Positions 26,354-35,175 of a stretch of 64,000 nucleotides of DNA are shown one piece after another (position 1 is the stretch's first letter; every line of letters starts with the position of its first letter). The notes beneath the pieces were generated by a model. The model was not told the DNA's origin, did no database searches, and saw only the letters and a list, made by a program, of their open reading frames with translations. This stretch comes from Arthrobacter sp. MN05-02. GTDB taxonomy: Bacteria; Actinomycetota; Actinomycetes; Actinomycetales; Micrococcaceae. The translations under genes and the position numbers were made by a program. The stretch covers positions 124,001 through 188,000 of the forward strand of contig AP018697.1 of assembly GCA_004001285.1 (NCBI GenBank), in the 5' to 3' direction.

Positions 26354-27213
26354 TCCTCGCTGTAGGTGGCGGACGTCCAGAGGTGGAACAGGGCGTAGGC
26401 GCGGTAGGGGCGCCATGCTTCGGAGCGGCGTCCGGCGTCCCGGATGCCCGGGATGCCCATCGCGCGCCGTGCCACGAGGTCGCCCGGCGTGAAGGCGTCC
26501 GGGTCGCGGAGGACGCGCACGGCGAGGTAGTCGGCGGACCAGGGGCCGATGCCCGGGATGGCGAGCAGCTCCCTGCGCAGGGCGGCGTGATCGCCGTCGG
26601 CGTCGAGGGACAGGCCGTCGGCGACGGCGCGTGCCACGTTCTGCAGGGTCGCGGCCCGCGTGCGGGTCACCCCGACGGCGGCCCGCAGTTCCCCGGCGGG
26701 TGCCCCGGCGAGGGCCCGCGGGGACGGAAAGAGCGTGAGCCCTGCGGACGACGCCGTGCCGTAGGCTGCCGCCAGCCTTCCCCCGAACGTCGCACCCGCG
26801 GCGACGGACACCTGCTGCCCGAGGACCGTCATGATCGCCGCCTCGAACGCCTCCGGATAACCGACCGCCCGGAGGCCCGGGCGCCTGCGCACGAGCGGGC
26901 CGAGCAGCGGATCGCTGTCGAGGGCCCGGACGACGGCGTCCGTGTCCGTGTCGAGGTCCAGCCACCTGCGGGTGGTGCGCACGAGGTGTGCGAACTCGAC
27001 GTCGTCGTCGGTGTCCGCGGTGAGCTCGACGTCGTCGGGCCGCACGGTGACCGTCACGCTGCGCGGGCCGCCGGGTGTGGCGAGCAGGCGGGTGTGCGAC
27101 CGGCCCGCCCGGTCCGTGACCTCGCAGCCGGGGATGGCGTGGTTGGCGAGGATCGCGGCCATCGGCCCGGCGTCGAGGGCGCCGTTCGGGGTGAGGACCG
27201 CGGTGCGGCTCAC
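26350..27213 (-). CDS. DNA-3-methyladenine glycosylase II (AlkA-like)
   Basis: A 287-residue base-excision repair glycosylase that removes alkylated purines. The N-terminal 100 residues are AlkA-N-like. The HhH-GPD part contains AAIMTVLGQQVSVAAG, the hairpin LLAIPGIGPWSADYLAVRVL, and DAFTPGDLVARRAMG with the catalytic Asp. The ending EAWRPYRAYALFHLWTS matches the AlkA C-terminus. No Ada-type N-terminus is fused. The GTG at 27213 overlaps the upstream SDR stop by GTGA, so the two are cotranscribed. Confidence 0.92.
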   Translation of the reverse strand: MSRTAVLTPNGALDAGPMAAILANHAIPGCEVTDRAGRSHTRLLATPGGPRSVTVTVRPDDVELTADTDDDVEFAHLVRTTRRWLDLDTDTDAVVRALDSDPLLGPLVRRRPGLRAVGYPEAFEAAIMTVLGQQVSVAAGATFGGRLAAAYGTASSAGLTLFPSPRALAGAPAGELRAAVGVTRTRAATLQNVARAVADGLSLDADGDHAALRRELLAIPGIGPWSADYLAVRVLRDPDAFTPGDLVARRAMGIPGIRDAGRRSEAWRPYRAYALFHLWTSATYSED

Positions 27214-28010
27214 GGGAGGATGGCGTCCACGTAGCCGCCGTCCACGCGGACCGCGGCACCCGTGGTGGCCGAGGCGAGCGGCGACGCGAGGTAGGCGACC
27301 AGGTTGGCGATCTCCTGCGGCTCGATGAGGCGCTCCAGCAGCGACTGCGGGCGGTGGTCCTTCATGAACTGCCGCTGGGCGTCCTCCCACCCGAGGTCCT
27401 TGTCCACGAGCTGGTACACGAAGTCCTCGACGCCGCCGGTGTGCGTGGGGCCCGCGACGACCGAGTTCACCGTGACGCCCGTCCCGCTCGCCTCCTTCGC
27501 GAACCCGCGCGAGACGCCCAGCAGCGCCGTCTTCGAGACGCCGTAGTGGATCATCTCCGCGGGGATGGCGACGGCGGAATCGCTGGCGATGTACTGGATG
27601 CGACCCCAGCCGGCCGCTGTCATCCCCGGCAGGTAGGACCGCGTGAGGCGGACGGCGGTGAGCACGTTGACCTCGAAGTAGCGGCGCCATTCGGCGTCGT
27701 CGATCTCCAGTGCCGGCCGGGCACCGAAGATGCCGAGGTTGTTGATCAGGATGTCCACGGCGGGGAGGACGCCGAGCACCGCCGTGACGCCGTCATTCGT
27801 GGTGACGTCCGCGGCGACGGCGACGAGATCCGCCTCGGGCACGTCCCGGCGGATCCCCTCGATGGCGCGGGCGACGCTGCGGTTGCTGCGGCCGTTGACG
27901 CCCACCCGGGCGCCGGCTGCGGCGAGGGTGGCGGCGATCGCCAGGCCGATCCCCTGCGTGGATCCGGTGACGAGGGCGGTCTTTCCGCTGAGGTCGAGTG
28001 CCAATGCCAT
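27210..28010 (-). CDS. Short-chain dehydrogenase/reductase
   Basis: A 266-residue classical SDR. The cofactor motif is TGSTQGIGLAIA, NNLG replaces the usual NNAG, and the catalytic triad lies in YIASDSA (Ser) and YGVSKTALLG (Tyr, Lys). AGGAGC precedes the ATG at 28010. The substrate is unknown. It is the promoter-proximal gene of a two-gene unit with the AlkA-like glycosylase. A role in detoxifying reactive carbonyls would fit beside a repair enzyme, but that is a guess. Confidence 0.92.
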   Translation of the reverse strand: MALALDLSGKTALVTGSTQGIGLAIAATLAAAGARVGVNGRSNRSVARAIEGIRRDVPEADLVAVAADVTTNDGVTAVLGVLPAVDILINNLGIFGARPALEIDDAEWRRYFEVNVLTAVRLTRSYLPGMTAAGWGRIQYIASDSAVAIPAEMIHYGVSKTALLGVSRGFAKEASGTGVTVNSVVAGPTHTGGVEDFVYQLVDKDLGWEDAQRQFMKDHRPQSLLERLIEPQEIANLVAYLASPLASATTGAAVRVDGGYVDAILP

Positions 28011-28174
28011 GGAAGCTCCTGGGGCGTTCGGGACGGGGGCCGGTCCCACCCTACGACGGGTGCGCGGACGGCAGCCGCACCGCGTCCCGTCCACGTATCA
28101 CGTCCGGGTCGCCACGTCACATCGGGATCCGATTCGACGTGCCGTCGACGGATGGAGAAAACTACCAGTCGCAG

Positions 28175-28197
28175 CCGGTATATTGCACCCGGTATAT
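28175..28197 (+). repeat. Direct repeat upstream of the DUF4193 gene
   Basis: CCGGTATAT occurs twice (28175-28183, 28189-28197) with a 14-base period, in an unusually A/T-rich promoter region about 80 bases before the DUF4193 start. It includes TATATT, a plausible -10. Confidence 0.45.
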
Positions 28198-28273
28198 GGA
28201 ATACTTCCGCCTCCTCCGAGGTTGAGAGTGGCATCTGGGCGTACTTCCCGCCCACAGAAGGAGATCTACCCCC

Positions 28274-28579
28274 ATGGCAACCGATTACGACGAACCACGC
28301 GTTCGCCCGGAAGACCAGCCCGCCAACGAGTCCCTCGAGGCGATCCAGGCACAGCGCAGCGCGACAACGCAGACGGCGTTGATCGATGTCGAGGACGGCG
28401 AGACCGCCGAAGGCATCGACCTCCCCGGGGCCGACCTCTCGCACGAGGAACTCCTCATCCAGGTCATCCCGCAGCAGGAGGACGAGTTCACCTGCATGTC
28501 CTGCTTCCTGGTGCACCACCGCAGCCAGCTTGCGCGCGAGAAGAACGGCGACAAGTTCTGCACGGAGTGCGAGGGCTGA
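28274..28579 (+). CDS. DUF4193 domain-containing zinc-ribbon-like protein
   Basis: A 101-residue acidic protein. The N-terminus is polar and probably disordered; the C-terminus has FTCMSCFLVHHRSQL and FCTECEG, two CxxC pairs that would bind one zinc. AGAAGGAG precedes the ATG. DUF4193 proteins are restricted to actinobacteria, are well conserved, and have no established function. The gene stands alone with a direct-repeat promoter and a strong terminator, which suggests high independent expression. Confidence 0.94.
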   Translation: MATDYDEPRVRPEDQPANESLEAIQAQRSATTQTALIDVEDGETAEGIDLPGADLSHEELLIQVIPQQEDEFTCMSCFLVHHRSQLAREKNGDKFCTECEG

Positions 28580-28599
28580 CAGCACCTCCGGACGTACGG

Positions 28600-28627
28600 A
28601 AGCCCCCGGCCACCCGGCCGGGGGCTT
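28600..28627 (+). terminator. Rho-independent terminator of the DUF4193 gene
   Basis: AAGCCCCCGGCC (28600-28611) / GGCCGGGGGCTT (28616-28627), perfect 12-bp stem with a four-base loop and followed by TCCTCGTT. Confidence 0.85.
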
Positions 28628-28684
28628 TCCTCGTTCCTGCGGGTCCGTACTCGTCCGGCCGTCCGGCCACAGTACGGTGGTGGC

Positions 28685-29323
28685 ATGAATCCCACGCACG
28701 TCCTGGTCCTGCCCGGAGGCGGCTACACCATGCTGTCCGACAACGAGGGTGAGGTGGTCGCCGAGCGGCTCCGCTCCTTCGGCCTGTCCGCCGGCGTCTT
28801 CGACTATCCCGTCGGGACCCGCCATCCCGCGCCGCTCGACGCCGTCCGCGCCGAGATCCGACGCCTGCGGGCAGCGGGCGTCGATCGGCTGGCGCTCCTC
28901 GGGTTCTCCGCCGGCGGACACCTCGCGGGACTTGCCGCCCTCACACCTGCCGGAGCCGACGAGCGTGTCGATGCCGCCGTGCTCTGCTACCCGGTGGTGT
29001 CCATGGAGCTCGCCACGCATCGCGGCTCCCAGGACGAGCTGCTCGGGCCCGACGCGGGGGCCGAGGTGCGGCGGGCCACGTCCCTCGACCGCCTCGTCAC
29101 GCCCGATGCCCCGCCCTTCTTCGTCTGGCACACCGCCGAGGACGAGGCCGTCCCCGTGCAGCATGCCTACCTGCTGGCCCAGGCGCTCGCCGCCCACGCC
29201 GTCCCCCATGCCCTGCACGTCTTCGCCGAGGGGGAACACGGCCTCGGGCTGGCCGAGGGATGTGGCGCCACGGAACAGTGGAGCCGGCTGGCGGGCGACT
29301 GGCTCCTGGCCCGGGGCTGGTGA
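28685..29323 (+). CDS. Alpha/beta-hydrolase (dienelactone hydrolase/esterase-like)
   Basis: A 212-residue cytosolic hydrolase. The nucleophile elbow is LGFSAGGH with Ser75. The acid residue lies in WHTAEDEAVP and the histidine in AEGEHGLGL, a complete triad. The oxyanion region is LPGGGY. Its short length and early GGGY resemble acetyl-xylan esterase or BD-FAE-like proteins, but the substrate is open. No ribosome site is visible; TACGGT at 28673-28678 lies six bases before the ATG, suggesting a leaderless message. It is followed by the AEC carrier on the same strand. Confidence 0.88.
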   Translation: MNPTHVLVLPGGGYTMLSDNEGEVVAERLRSFGLSAGVFDYPVGTRHPAPLDAVRAEIRRLRAAGVDRLALLGFSAGGHLAGLAALTPAGADERVDAAVLCYPVVSMELATHRGSQDELLGPDAGAEVRRATSLDRLVTPDAPPFFVWHTAEDEAVPVQHAYLLAQALAAHAVPHALHVFAEGEHGLGLAEGCGATEQWSRLAGDWLLARGW

Positions 29324-29354
29324 CGGTCCGGCCCCTGCCGGCGGGCGCGATCGG

Positions 29355-30281
29355 GTGATCGCGCAGACCGTCGTGGCGCTCGGTCCGGTGATCGGCCTGA
29401 TCGCCCTCGGCTACGTTCTTCGTTCCCGCGCCTTCTTGGCGCAGGCGTTCTGGCCTCCGGCCGAGCGCCTGTGCTACTTCATCCTGCTGCCGGCACTGTT
29501 CATCAGCGGTACGGCGACCGCGGACCTCGCGGGCCTGCCGATCGCCCTGATGGCGCCGGTCCTCGCCGGGCCGGTGGTCCTGACGGCCCTGGGGCTCGTC
29601 GTCGCCCAGCGCCGGCTGGACCTCGACGGACCGGCCTTCACCTCCGTGCTGCAGGGCAGCATCCGTTTCAACAACTACCTCGGTCTCTCGATCGCCCTCG
29701 CCCTGTTCGGATCCGATGGCGTCGCGCTCGCCGCCATCGCGAACACCATCCTCGTCCCGCTCGTCAACATCCTCTGCACGCTCGCCTTCGCGCGCTACGG
29801 GGCGGAGCGGCTGACCGTGGGCGGCACCGTCAGGAGCATCGCCACCAATCCGCTGATCCTCGGCTGCGGCATCGGCATCCTGCTGAACGCCGCGGGCATC
29901 GGCCTGCCGCCGGGCGTCGGCGGGTTCCTGCGGACCCTGGGGAGTGCATCCCTGCCGCTGGGACTCCTGTGCGTGGGAGCGGCGCTCGAACTCCGGAGCA
30001 TGGGCCGGAACCTCCGGGCCGTGGCCCTGGCCACCGTGGTGAAGTTCACGGTACTGCCGGGGCTCGGGATCGCCGGGTGCCTGCTGCTGGGACTGACCGG
30101 TCAGCCCGCGGCGACGGTGATCCTCTTCCTCTCCCTGCCCACGGCGTCCTCCGCCTACGTCATGGCGCGGGCCCTGGGCGGTGACGCACGCCTGATGGCT
30201 TCCACCATCACGCTGCAGACGGTGGCCGGGGTGCTCTACCTGCCGGTGGTGTTCCTGGTCATCCGGGTGCTGACCGGCTGA
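29355..30281 (+). CDS. AEC family (auxin efflux carrier-like) transporter
   Basis: A 308-residue membrane protein with about ten helices. The family pattern is visible in VVALGPVIGLIALGYVLR at the start, RFNNYLGLSIALALFG, the NPLILGCGIGILLN helix and LPTASSAYVMARALGGD near the end. AEC members move organic anions or small solutes across the cytoplasmic membrane. The GTG at 29355 is 31 bases after the hydrolase stop. Linkage to the hydrolase suggests its product could be exported or imported, without proof. Confidence 0.9.
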   Translation: MIAQTVVALGPVIGLIALGYVLRSRAFLAQAFWPPAERLCYFILLPALFISGTATADLAGLPIALMAPVLAGPVVLTALGLVVAQRRLDLDGPAFTSVLQGSIRFNNYLGLSIALALFGSDGVALAAIANTILVPLVNILCTLAFARYGAERLTVGGTVRSIATNPLILGCGIGILLNAAGIGLPPGVGGFLRTLGSASLPLGLLCVGAALELRSMGRNLRAVALATVVKFTVLPGLGIAGCLLLGLTGQPAATVILFLSLPTASSAYVMARALGGDARLMASTITLQTVAGVLYLPVVFLVIRVLTG

Positions 30282-30420
30282 GGGCGCGCGCCGAACTGCT
30301 CCTCGAGCTCCTGGAGGTCGGGGTCGCAGTCCCTGTCCGAAACCCCGGAACGTCCTGCGGTAGGCCGCCGGGCTCACCCAGAGGGCTTTCTGGACGTGGT
30401 GCCGCAGCAGGCCCGGCACC
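30282..30420 (-). pseudogene. Remnant of an AraC-family regulator C-terminus
   Basis: The minus strand reads LLRHHVQKALWVSPAAYRRT followed by FRG, the characteristic last HTH helix and tail of GlxA/AraC-type regulators. After a +1 shift at a four-base C run (plus strand 30345-30348 region) it continues DCDPDLQELEEQFGARPQP. No N-terminal part exists because the LtrA gene ends at 30454. The fragment lies between convergent genes and is almost certainly a decayed remnant. Confidence 0.5.
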
Positions 30421-30453
30421 CGGTGGGAACGGGCCGCTCGATGAAACGTGTTG

Positions 30454-31647
30454 CTACCGGGCGCGGACCCGGCTGCGTGTCTCGGCGTACAGGGAGCTCT
30501 CCACCGCGACGAGCACGGCGGCCACTCCGACCGCCAGCGCCAGCGCTGCCAGGGGGGCGAGCTGCGCGGCGACCGGCAGCAGCAGGAGCAGCGCGCCGGC
30601 GCCGCCGAGCCGCCATTTCTTCCAGCCGCCGCCCACGCGGCGCCAGAAGGAGGCGCTGCCCAGCAGGTAGAGAGCCGTGCCGCCGAAGAGCGCGAACGCG
30701 CCGAGGACACCGAATCCCTCCGTCTCCTCGACGTGCGCGAGGACGTCCTCGACGCCGAGCGCCGACAGCACGATGCCCGCGACGAGCGGCAGGTGCAGGT
30801 AGGTGTAGGCGTCGACGGCGGCAGCGGCGCGTGCACCGCCGCGCAGCGCTGCGAAGCGGTGTTCGGCCGCGATGGCGGTGACATCGAAGTGGAGCCACCA
30901 CAGGCAGATGGACAGGCCGACGCCGGCGAGGGCTCCGAGCAGGATGGGCACACTGACGGGCTCCGCCGAGGCGCCTACGCCGATGGCCACGATGGACTCG
31001 CCGAGGGCCAGGATCACCACGAGACCGTAGCGTTCCGTCCAGTGCGCCGCCGAGTGCACCCGCCAGTTGCCGCGCGTGGAGGTGAGATAGGTCAGGGCGA
31101 CGTCGAGGCCCAGCCCCGCGAGCCAGAACCACGTCTGGGCCGGCCCGCCGATCAGTGCGCCCATGACGATGAGCGTGGACCCCGACGCCATCGCGACCGA
31201 CGTCTTGGCGACCTGCCGCTGGAGCGGCTTGTCCTCCATGGCCGCGTATGCGTACAGCACCAGGTGCAGGACGCGCACGACGACGTAGGAGAGGGCCAGG
31301 ACGAGGGGCCCGCTGAGGCCGCCCTCGAGGTCGGTGAAGGCCTCCGGGATGGCGAGGGACGCGATGAACATGGCCACCATGACGGCGGACAGGCCGAGGC
31401 GCATGATGCCCTCGTCCACGTGCGTCTGGTTCGCGAGCCACGAGTAGCAGACCCAGGACCACCACAGCATGCCGAGGATGATCATGCCCTGCAGGATTCC
31501 GGGGAAGGAGTGCTCATGCGCCATGAAGCCGGTGACCTGCGTGAAGGCGAACACGAAGACGAGGTCGAAGAACAGCTCGAAGGTGGTGACGCGGTGCGAT
31601 TCGTCGGAGACGCGCGCCGCGCGGAAGGTCCTCGGCAGGAGTGGCAT
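30454..31647 (-). CDS. ltrA: Low temperature requirement protein A (LtrA)
   Basis: A 397-residue membrane protein with about ten helices and the LtrA family signatures TFELFFDLVFVFAFTQVTGF, MLWWSWVCYSWLAN, HWTERYGLVVILALGESIVA (partly) and ILLGALAGVGL. LtrA was first linked to growth of Listeria at low temperature; its biochemical role is unknown. The ATG at 31647 lacks a ribosome site, but TATCCT lies six bases upstream on the minus strand (31659-31654), fitting a leaderless mRNA. Monocistronic. Confidence 0.92.
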   Translation of the reverse strand: MPLLPRTFRAARVSDESHRVTTFELFFDLVFVFAFTQVTGFMAHEHSFPGILQGMIILGMLWWSWVCYSWLANQTHVDEGIMRLGLSAVMVAMFIASLAIPEAFTDLEGGLSGPLVLALSYVVVRVLHLVLYAYAAMEDKPLQRQVAKTSVAMASGSTLIVMGALIGGPAQTWFWLAGLGLDVALTYLTSTRGNWRVHSAAHWTERYGLVVILALGESIVAIGVGASAEPVSVPILLGALAGVGLSICLWWLHFDVTAIAAEHRFAALRGGARAAAAVDAYTYLHLPLVAGIVLSALGVEDVLAHVEETEGFGVLGAFALFGGTALYLLGSASFWRRVGGGWKKWRLGGAGALLLLLPVAAQLAPLAALALAVGVAAVLVAVESSLYAETRSRVRAR

Positions 31648-31715
31648 GGGGAAAGGATAGAACCGTATCGGCCGATTCCGGAGCGGCCGGCGCGGCGGGG
31701 TTCCCGGCGCACGGG

Positions 31716-31733
31716 TAGTAAGCCTGCTTGCTA
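31716..31733 (+). promoter_or_regulatory. AAGCCTRCTT palindromic motif, copy 2
   Basis: TAGTAAGCCTGCTTGCTA, a near-perfect palindrome (TAGTAAGC / GCTTGCTA, seven of eight), 55 bases before the PRC-barrel/DUF2382 start and well placed for promoter control. Confidence 0.5.
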
Positions 31734-31788
31734 TCGCCCCGGGTGAGACCTACGGTGAAGGGGACCAAACCTCCTCGAAAGGGCCGTC

Positions 31789-32601
31789 ATGATCTCGCTT
31801 GAACAGATGAAGGACTCGATGAACGCCGGCGCCAACGTGCTGAGCGAGGACGGCGCCGTACTCGGCCCCATGGGCCAGCTCTACGTCGACGACGTCACGG
31901 GGGAGCCCAGCTGGGTCACCATCGCCACGCACACGACGGGCAACCCCGAGTCCTTCGCGCCGCTGCAGGGCGCGACCCTCGACGGCCGCGACGTCCGCCT
32001 CCCCTATCCGCATGCCAAGGTCTACGACTCCCCGAAGATGTCCCAGGACGGCCATCTCAGCCCCGAGGAGGAGCAGCATCTGCTCCGGTACTACGGGCTG
32101 ATGGCCGCGAAGGACGACGACGTCGTGGCGGACCCGGCTCCGGGTGACGCCGCTCCGGCCCGCACGCAGTCCTCGCGCCCCGAGGGCGACTACGTCATGA
32201 CGCGCTCGGAGGAACAGCTCCGCGTCGGCACGGAGATCCGCGAGACGGAGCGTGTGCGGCTCGTCAAGCGCGTGGTCACCGAGGAGGTGACCATGACGGT
32301 GCAGATCCGCCGCGAGGAACTCGTCGTCGAGCGCGTGCCCGTCCGGGACGGGAAGCCGTTCTACGACGACGGCGAGGGCTCCTTCACCGACGCCGAACGG
32401 GAGCGCCTCTATTCCGCCGTCGAGACCGCCTTCAACGGTGACACCACCGAAGTGGTCCTGTACGAGGAGCGGCCGCGTGTCGAGGTCGACGTCGTGCCGA
32501 TCGAGCGCGTCCGGGTCCGTCGCGACGTGCACACGCACGACGAGGCCGTCAGCGGCCAGGTGCGCCGGGAGGTCATCGAGACCGAGCGGGTCGAGCTCTA
32601 G
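31789..32601 (+). CDS. PRC-barrel and DUF2382 domain protein
   Basis: A 270-residue soluble protein. Residues 1-75 form a PRC-barrel-like domain (GAVLGPMGQLYVDDVTGEPSW, quoted in part). After a Pro/Ala/Asp linker, residues 135-270 form a DUF2382 domain with its repeated beta-strand pattern (ETERVRLVKRVVTEEVTM; EELVVERVPVRD; RVRVRRDVHTHDEAVSGQVR). Both domains are common in stress-associated proteins of actinobacteria and cyanobacteria; activity is unknown. AAAGGG precedes the ATG. A palindromic motif shared with two other loci lies upstream. Confidence 0.93.
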   Translation: MISLEQMKDSMNAGANVLSEDGAVLGPMGQLYVDDVTGEPSWVTIATHTTGNPESFAPLQGATLDGRDVRLPYPHAKVYDSPKMSQDGHLSPEEEQHLLRYYGLMAAKDDDVVADPAPGDAAPARTQSSRPEGDYVMTRSEEQLRVGTEIRETERVRLVKRVVTEEVTMTVQIRREELVVERVPVRDGKPFYDDGEGSFTDAERERLYSAVETAFNGDTTEVVLYEERPRVEVDVVPIERVRVRRDVHTHDEAVSGQVRREVIETERVEL

Positions 32602-32603
32602 CC

Positions 32604-33002
32604 TCAGTACTCCCGCGACGACAGGATGCAGAACTCGTTGCCGTCGGGGTCGGCGAGGACTTCCCAGCTCACGTCCGGACCCTGCCCGACGTCGGTGCGC
32701 CGCGCTCCGAGGCTGAGCAGCCGCTCGATCTCGGCGGCGCGGTCCTGGCTGGTGTGCGGCGCGAAGTCGAGGTGCAGCCGGTTCTTCCCCTGCTTCTCGT
32801 GCGTCACGGGTACGAACACGAGGCCCGGCGGCACCTGCTCGAACGACAGCTTCGGACCGAGTTCCCGGGCCCACGGCGGTACGAGCACGGCTTCGTCGTC
32901 GGTCTCGATCAGGACCTCCCACCCGAGGGCTCCTGCCCACCAGTGCGCGAGGGCGCGGTGGTCGGTGGACTCGAGGACGGTGGAGTACCAGCGCAGTGTC
33001 AT
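32604..33002 (-). CDS. VOC-family (glyoxalase/bleomycin resistance-like) protein
   Basis: A 132-residue vicinal-oxygen-chelate fold protein. The N-terminal STVLESTDHRALAHWWAGAL and the C-terminal VLADPDGNEFCILSSREY match the DUF/VOC subgroup often annotated glyoxalase-like; RLHLDFAP has the usual metal-side His. It follows the siderophore permease on the same strand by 74 bases, and may be transcribed with it or alone. The substrate is unknown. Confidence 0.9.
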   Translation of the reverse strand: MTLRWYSTVLESTDHRALAHWWAGALGWEVLIETDDEAVLVPPWARELGPKLSFEQVPPGLVFVPVTHEKQGKNRLHLDFAPHTSQDRAAEIERLLSLGARRTDVGQGPDVSWEVLADPDGNEFCILSSREY

Positions 33003-33076
33003 GCGCTGATTCTGCTCCGTCGGGGATCCGGCAGCACGGATTTCCGGACAGGGAGAGTCCGCATCGGGTGCGGTTC

Positions 33077-35170
33077 CTACCCGCCGGAACGGCTCCGGAA
33101 CAGCAGGTGGACGAAGTACGGCGCCCCGAGCAGCGCGGTGAGGAGACCCGCCGGCAGCTGTGCCGGGGCGATCGCGGTGCGTCCGATGAGGTCGCCCAGG
33201 CACACGAGGACCGCCCCGAGGAGCATCGCCGTCGGGATGATCAGCCGGTGGGACGCGCCCACGAGGGCGCGCGCGGCATGCGGCGCCACGAGGCCCACGA
33301 AACCGATCACGCCGATCCCCGCCACGGACGACGCCGTGAGCAGCACCGCCACTGCCAGCAGGATCACCCGGGCCCGCGGCACCCTCAGGCCGAGCAGGCG
33401 CGGCGTGTCCTCGTCGAGTGCCAGCAGATCCTGCGTGCGGTGGTTGGCGGCGAGGACGGGCAGGCCGATCAGCAGGGCCACGACAAGGGGGACGAGGTGC
33501 TGCAGCGACCGGCCGTAGGTGGACCCCGACAGCCAGGTCAGTGCCTTCGACTCGTTCCACGGATCGGTGAGGACGATCAGCAGCGTGATGACGGCGGTGG
33601 CCGCGGCGGAGACGCCGATGCCGATGAGCACCAGCCGGTCCGCCTGCATGCCGCCGCGGAAGGACAGCCCGAACACGATCAGGGAGACGACGGCGGCACC
33701 GACGCCGGCCGCCGCACCGATGGTCCAGAAGCCGGCCAGCGGCACGAACGTGAGAACGAGGACGGCACCCACGCCGGCGCCGCCCGAGACGCCGATGATG
33801 GCGGGTTCCGCGAGCGGATTCCGGGTCACGGCCTGGATGGCGGTGCCGGCGAGTGCCAGGGATGCGCCGGCGAGCAGGGCTGCACCGACACGGGGCGCCC
33901 TGGTGTCCAGCACGCTGGACACCACCGGGCCGGCCCGGCCGGTTCCCCAGTTGATGATGTCGCCGAGGAGCAGTTTGGCGTCGCCCAGCAGCAGGCCGGC
34001 GACGGCGACGGCGACGAACAGGACCGCGAGGACCACGAGGACGGCCGTGCTGCGTGCCGTCCCGATGGTGCGCAGGGAGACGGAGCGGGCGTCCCGCGTG
34101 GGGCCGTCGGAGCGCATCCGGTGGGCGAGGGCGACGAGGAAGAGGGCCCCGAAGATCGTCGTGACGACGCCCGTGGGGACTTCGACGGCGCTCTCGGGCC
34201 CCACGGCGGCGCGCAGCAGCACGTCGGCGCCGAGGACGAGGAAGACGCCCAGGGCCGCCGCCGCAGGGATCAGCGCGATGTGCCGGTGGAGGCCGGGGAC
34301 GTGCGGGGCGGCGAGCCGCACGACGGCGGGGGCCGCGAGTCCCACGAAGCCGATGGGTCCGGCGACGGTCACGGCCGCTGCCGAGAGGAGGACGGCGAGG
34401 ACGACCGCGAGGACCTGCGTCCCGCGCACGTTGATGCCCAGCACGCGGGCCTGGTCGTCGCCGAGGGTCAGCAGGTCCAGGGACCGGGACTTCAGGAGCA
34501 GGACGAGGAGGGCGGCCCCGGCCAGCGGGGCGAGCAGGGTGAACTTCTCGAGGCCGCTCTGGCCGAGCGATCCGGCGCCCCAGGCGAAGAGGCCGCGCGT
34601 CTCCTGCGAGAAGAGCAGCAGGAGGGTGCTGGTCAGGGCATGGAACGCGAGGGCGATGGCGGAACCGGCCAGGACCAGGCGGACGCTGGAGGACTGCCCG
34701 GCGCCGGAGAGCGCCAGGACCAGGGCGGCCGCACCGAGGCCGCCGAGGAACGCGACGCCGACGGACCCGAGCAGCGGCACCTGCAGGCCGAGGGCGGCGA
34801 CCGAGACGATCGCGAGGTGCGCACCCGCGTTCACCGCCAGGGTGTCGGGGGAGGCGAGCGCGTTGCGCGAGACGGACTGCAGGACGGCTCCGGCCGCGCC
34901 GAGGGCCGCTCCGACGAGCAGGCCCGCAGCCAGGCGGGGGATGCGGATCGCGGCGACGACGGCACCGGTGGTGCCGTCGTCGTCCCCCAGGAGCAGGCCG
35001 AGGATGTCCGCGGCATCGACGCTCGAGGTGCCCTGCGTGAGGTGCACGAGGGCGAGGAGCACGGTGGCCGCCGCGAGGAGGCCGCCGGCGAGGACCAGGC
35101 GCACTCCGGGACGCGGACCGTCGGCCCGGCTCGGGAGCGGCGCGGGCCTGGTCAGGATCGCCGGCGGCAC
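33077..35170 (-). CDS. Fused FecCD-family iron-siderophore permease (two copies in one chain)
   Basis: A 697-residue membrane protein made of two homologous FecCD permease halves, about 1-345 and 360-697. Each half holds a copy of the family motif (LQSVSRNALASPDTLAVNAG; IQAVTRNPLAEPAIIGVSGG) and a GFVGL/APH segment (AGPIGFVGLAAPAVVR; GVIGFVGLVAPHAARAL). One chain therefore supplies both transmembrane subunits, as in FhuB. The GTG at 35170 is six bases after the binding-protein stop. With the upstream ATPase and lipoprotein it makes a complete importer. Confidence 0.95.
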   Translation of the reverse strand: MPPAILTRPAPLPSRADGPRPGVRLVLAGGLLAAATVLLALVHLTQGTSSVDAADILGLLLGDDDGTTGAVVAAIRIPRLAAGLLVGAALGAAGAVLQSVSRNALASPDTLAVNAGAHLAIVSVAALGLQVPLLGSVGVAFLGGLGAAALVLALSGAGQSSSVRLVLAGSAIALAFHALTSTLLLLFSQETRGLFAWGAGSLGQSGLEKFTLLAPLAGAALLVLLLKSRSLDLLTLGDDQARVLGINVRGTQVLAVVLAVLLSAAAVTVAGPIGFVGLAAPAVVRLAAPHVPGLHRHIALIPAAAALGVFLVLGADVLLRAAVGPESAVEVPTGVVTTIFGALFLVALAHRMRSDGPTRDARSVSLRTIGTARSTAVLVVLAVLFVAVAVAGLLLGDAKLLLGDIINWGTGRAGPVVSSVLDTRAPRVGAALLAGASLALAGTAIQAVTRNPLAEPAIIGVSGGAGVGAVLVLTFVPLAGFWTIGAAAGVGAAVVSLIVFGLSFRGGMQADRLVLIGIGVSAAATAVITLLIVLTDPWNESKALTWLSGSTYGRSLQHLVPLVVALLIGLPVLAANHRTQDLLALDEDTPRLLGLRVPRARVILLAVAVLLTASSVAGIGVIGFVGLVAPHAARALVGASHRLIIPTAMLLGAVLVCLGDLIGRTAIAPAQLPAGLLTALLGAPYFVHLLFRSRSGG

Positions 35171-35175
35171 GGGGG

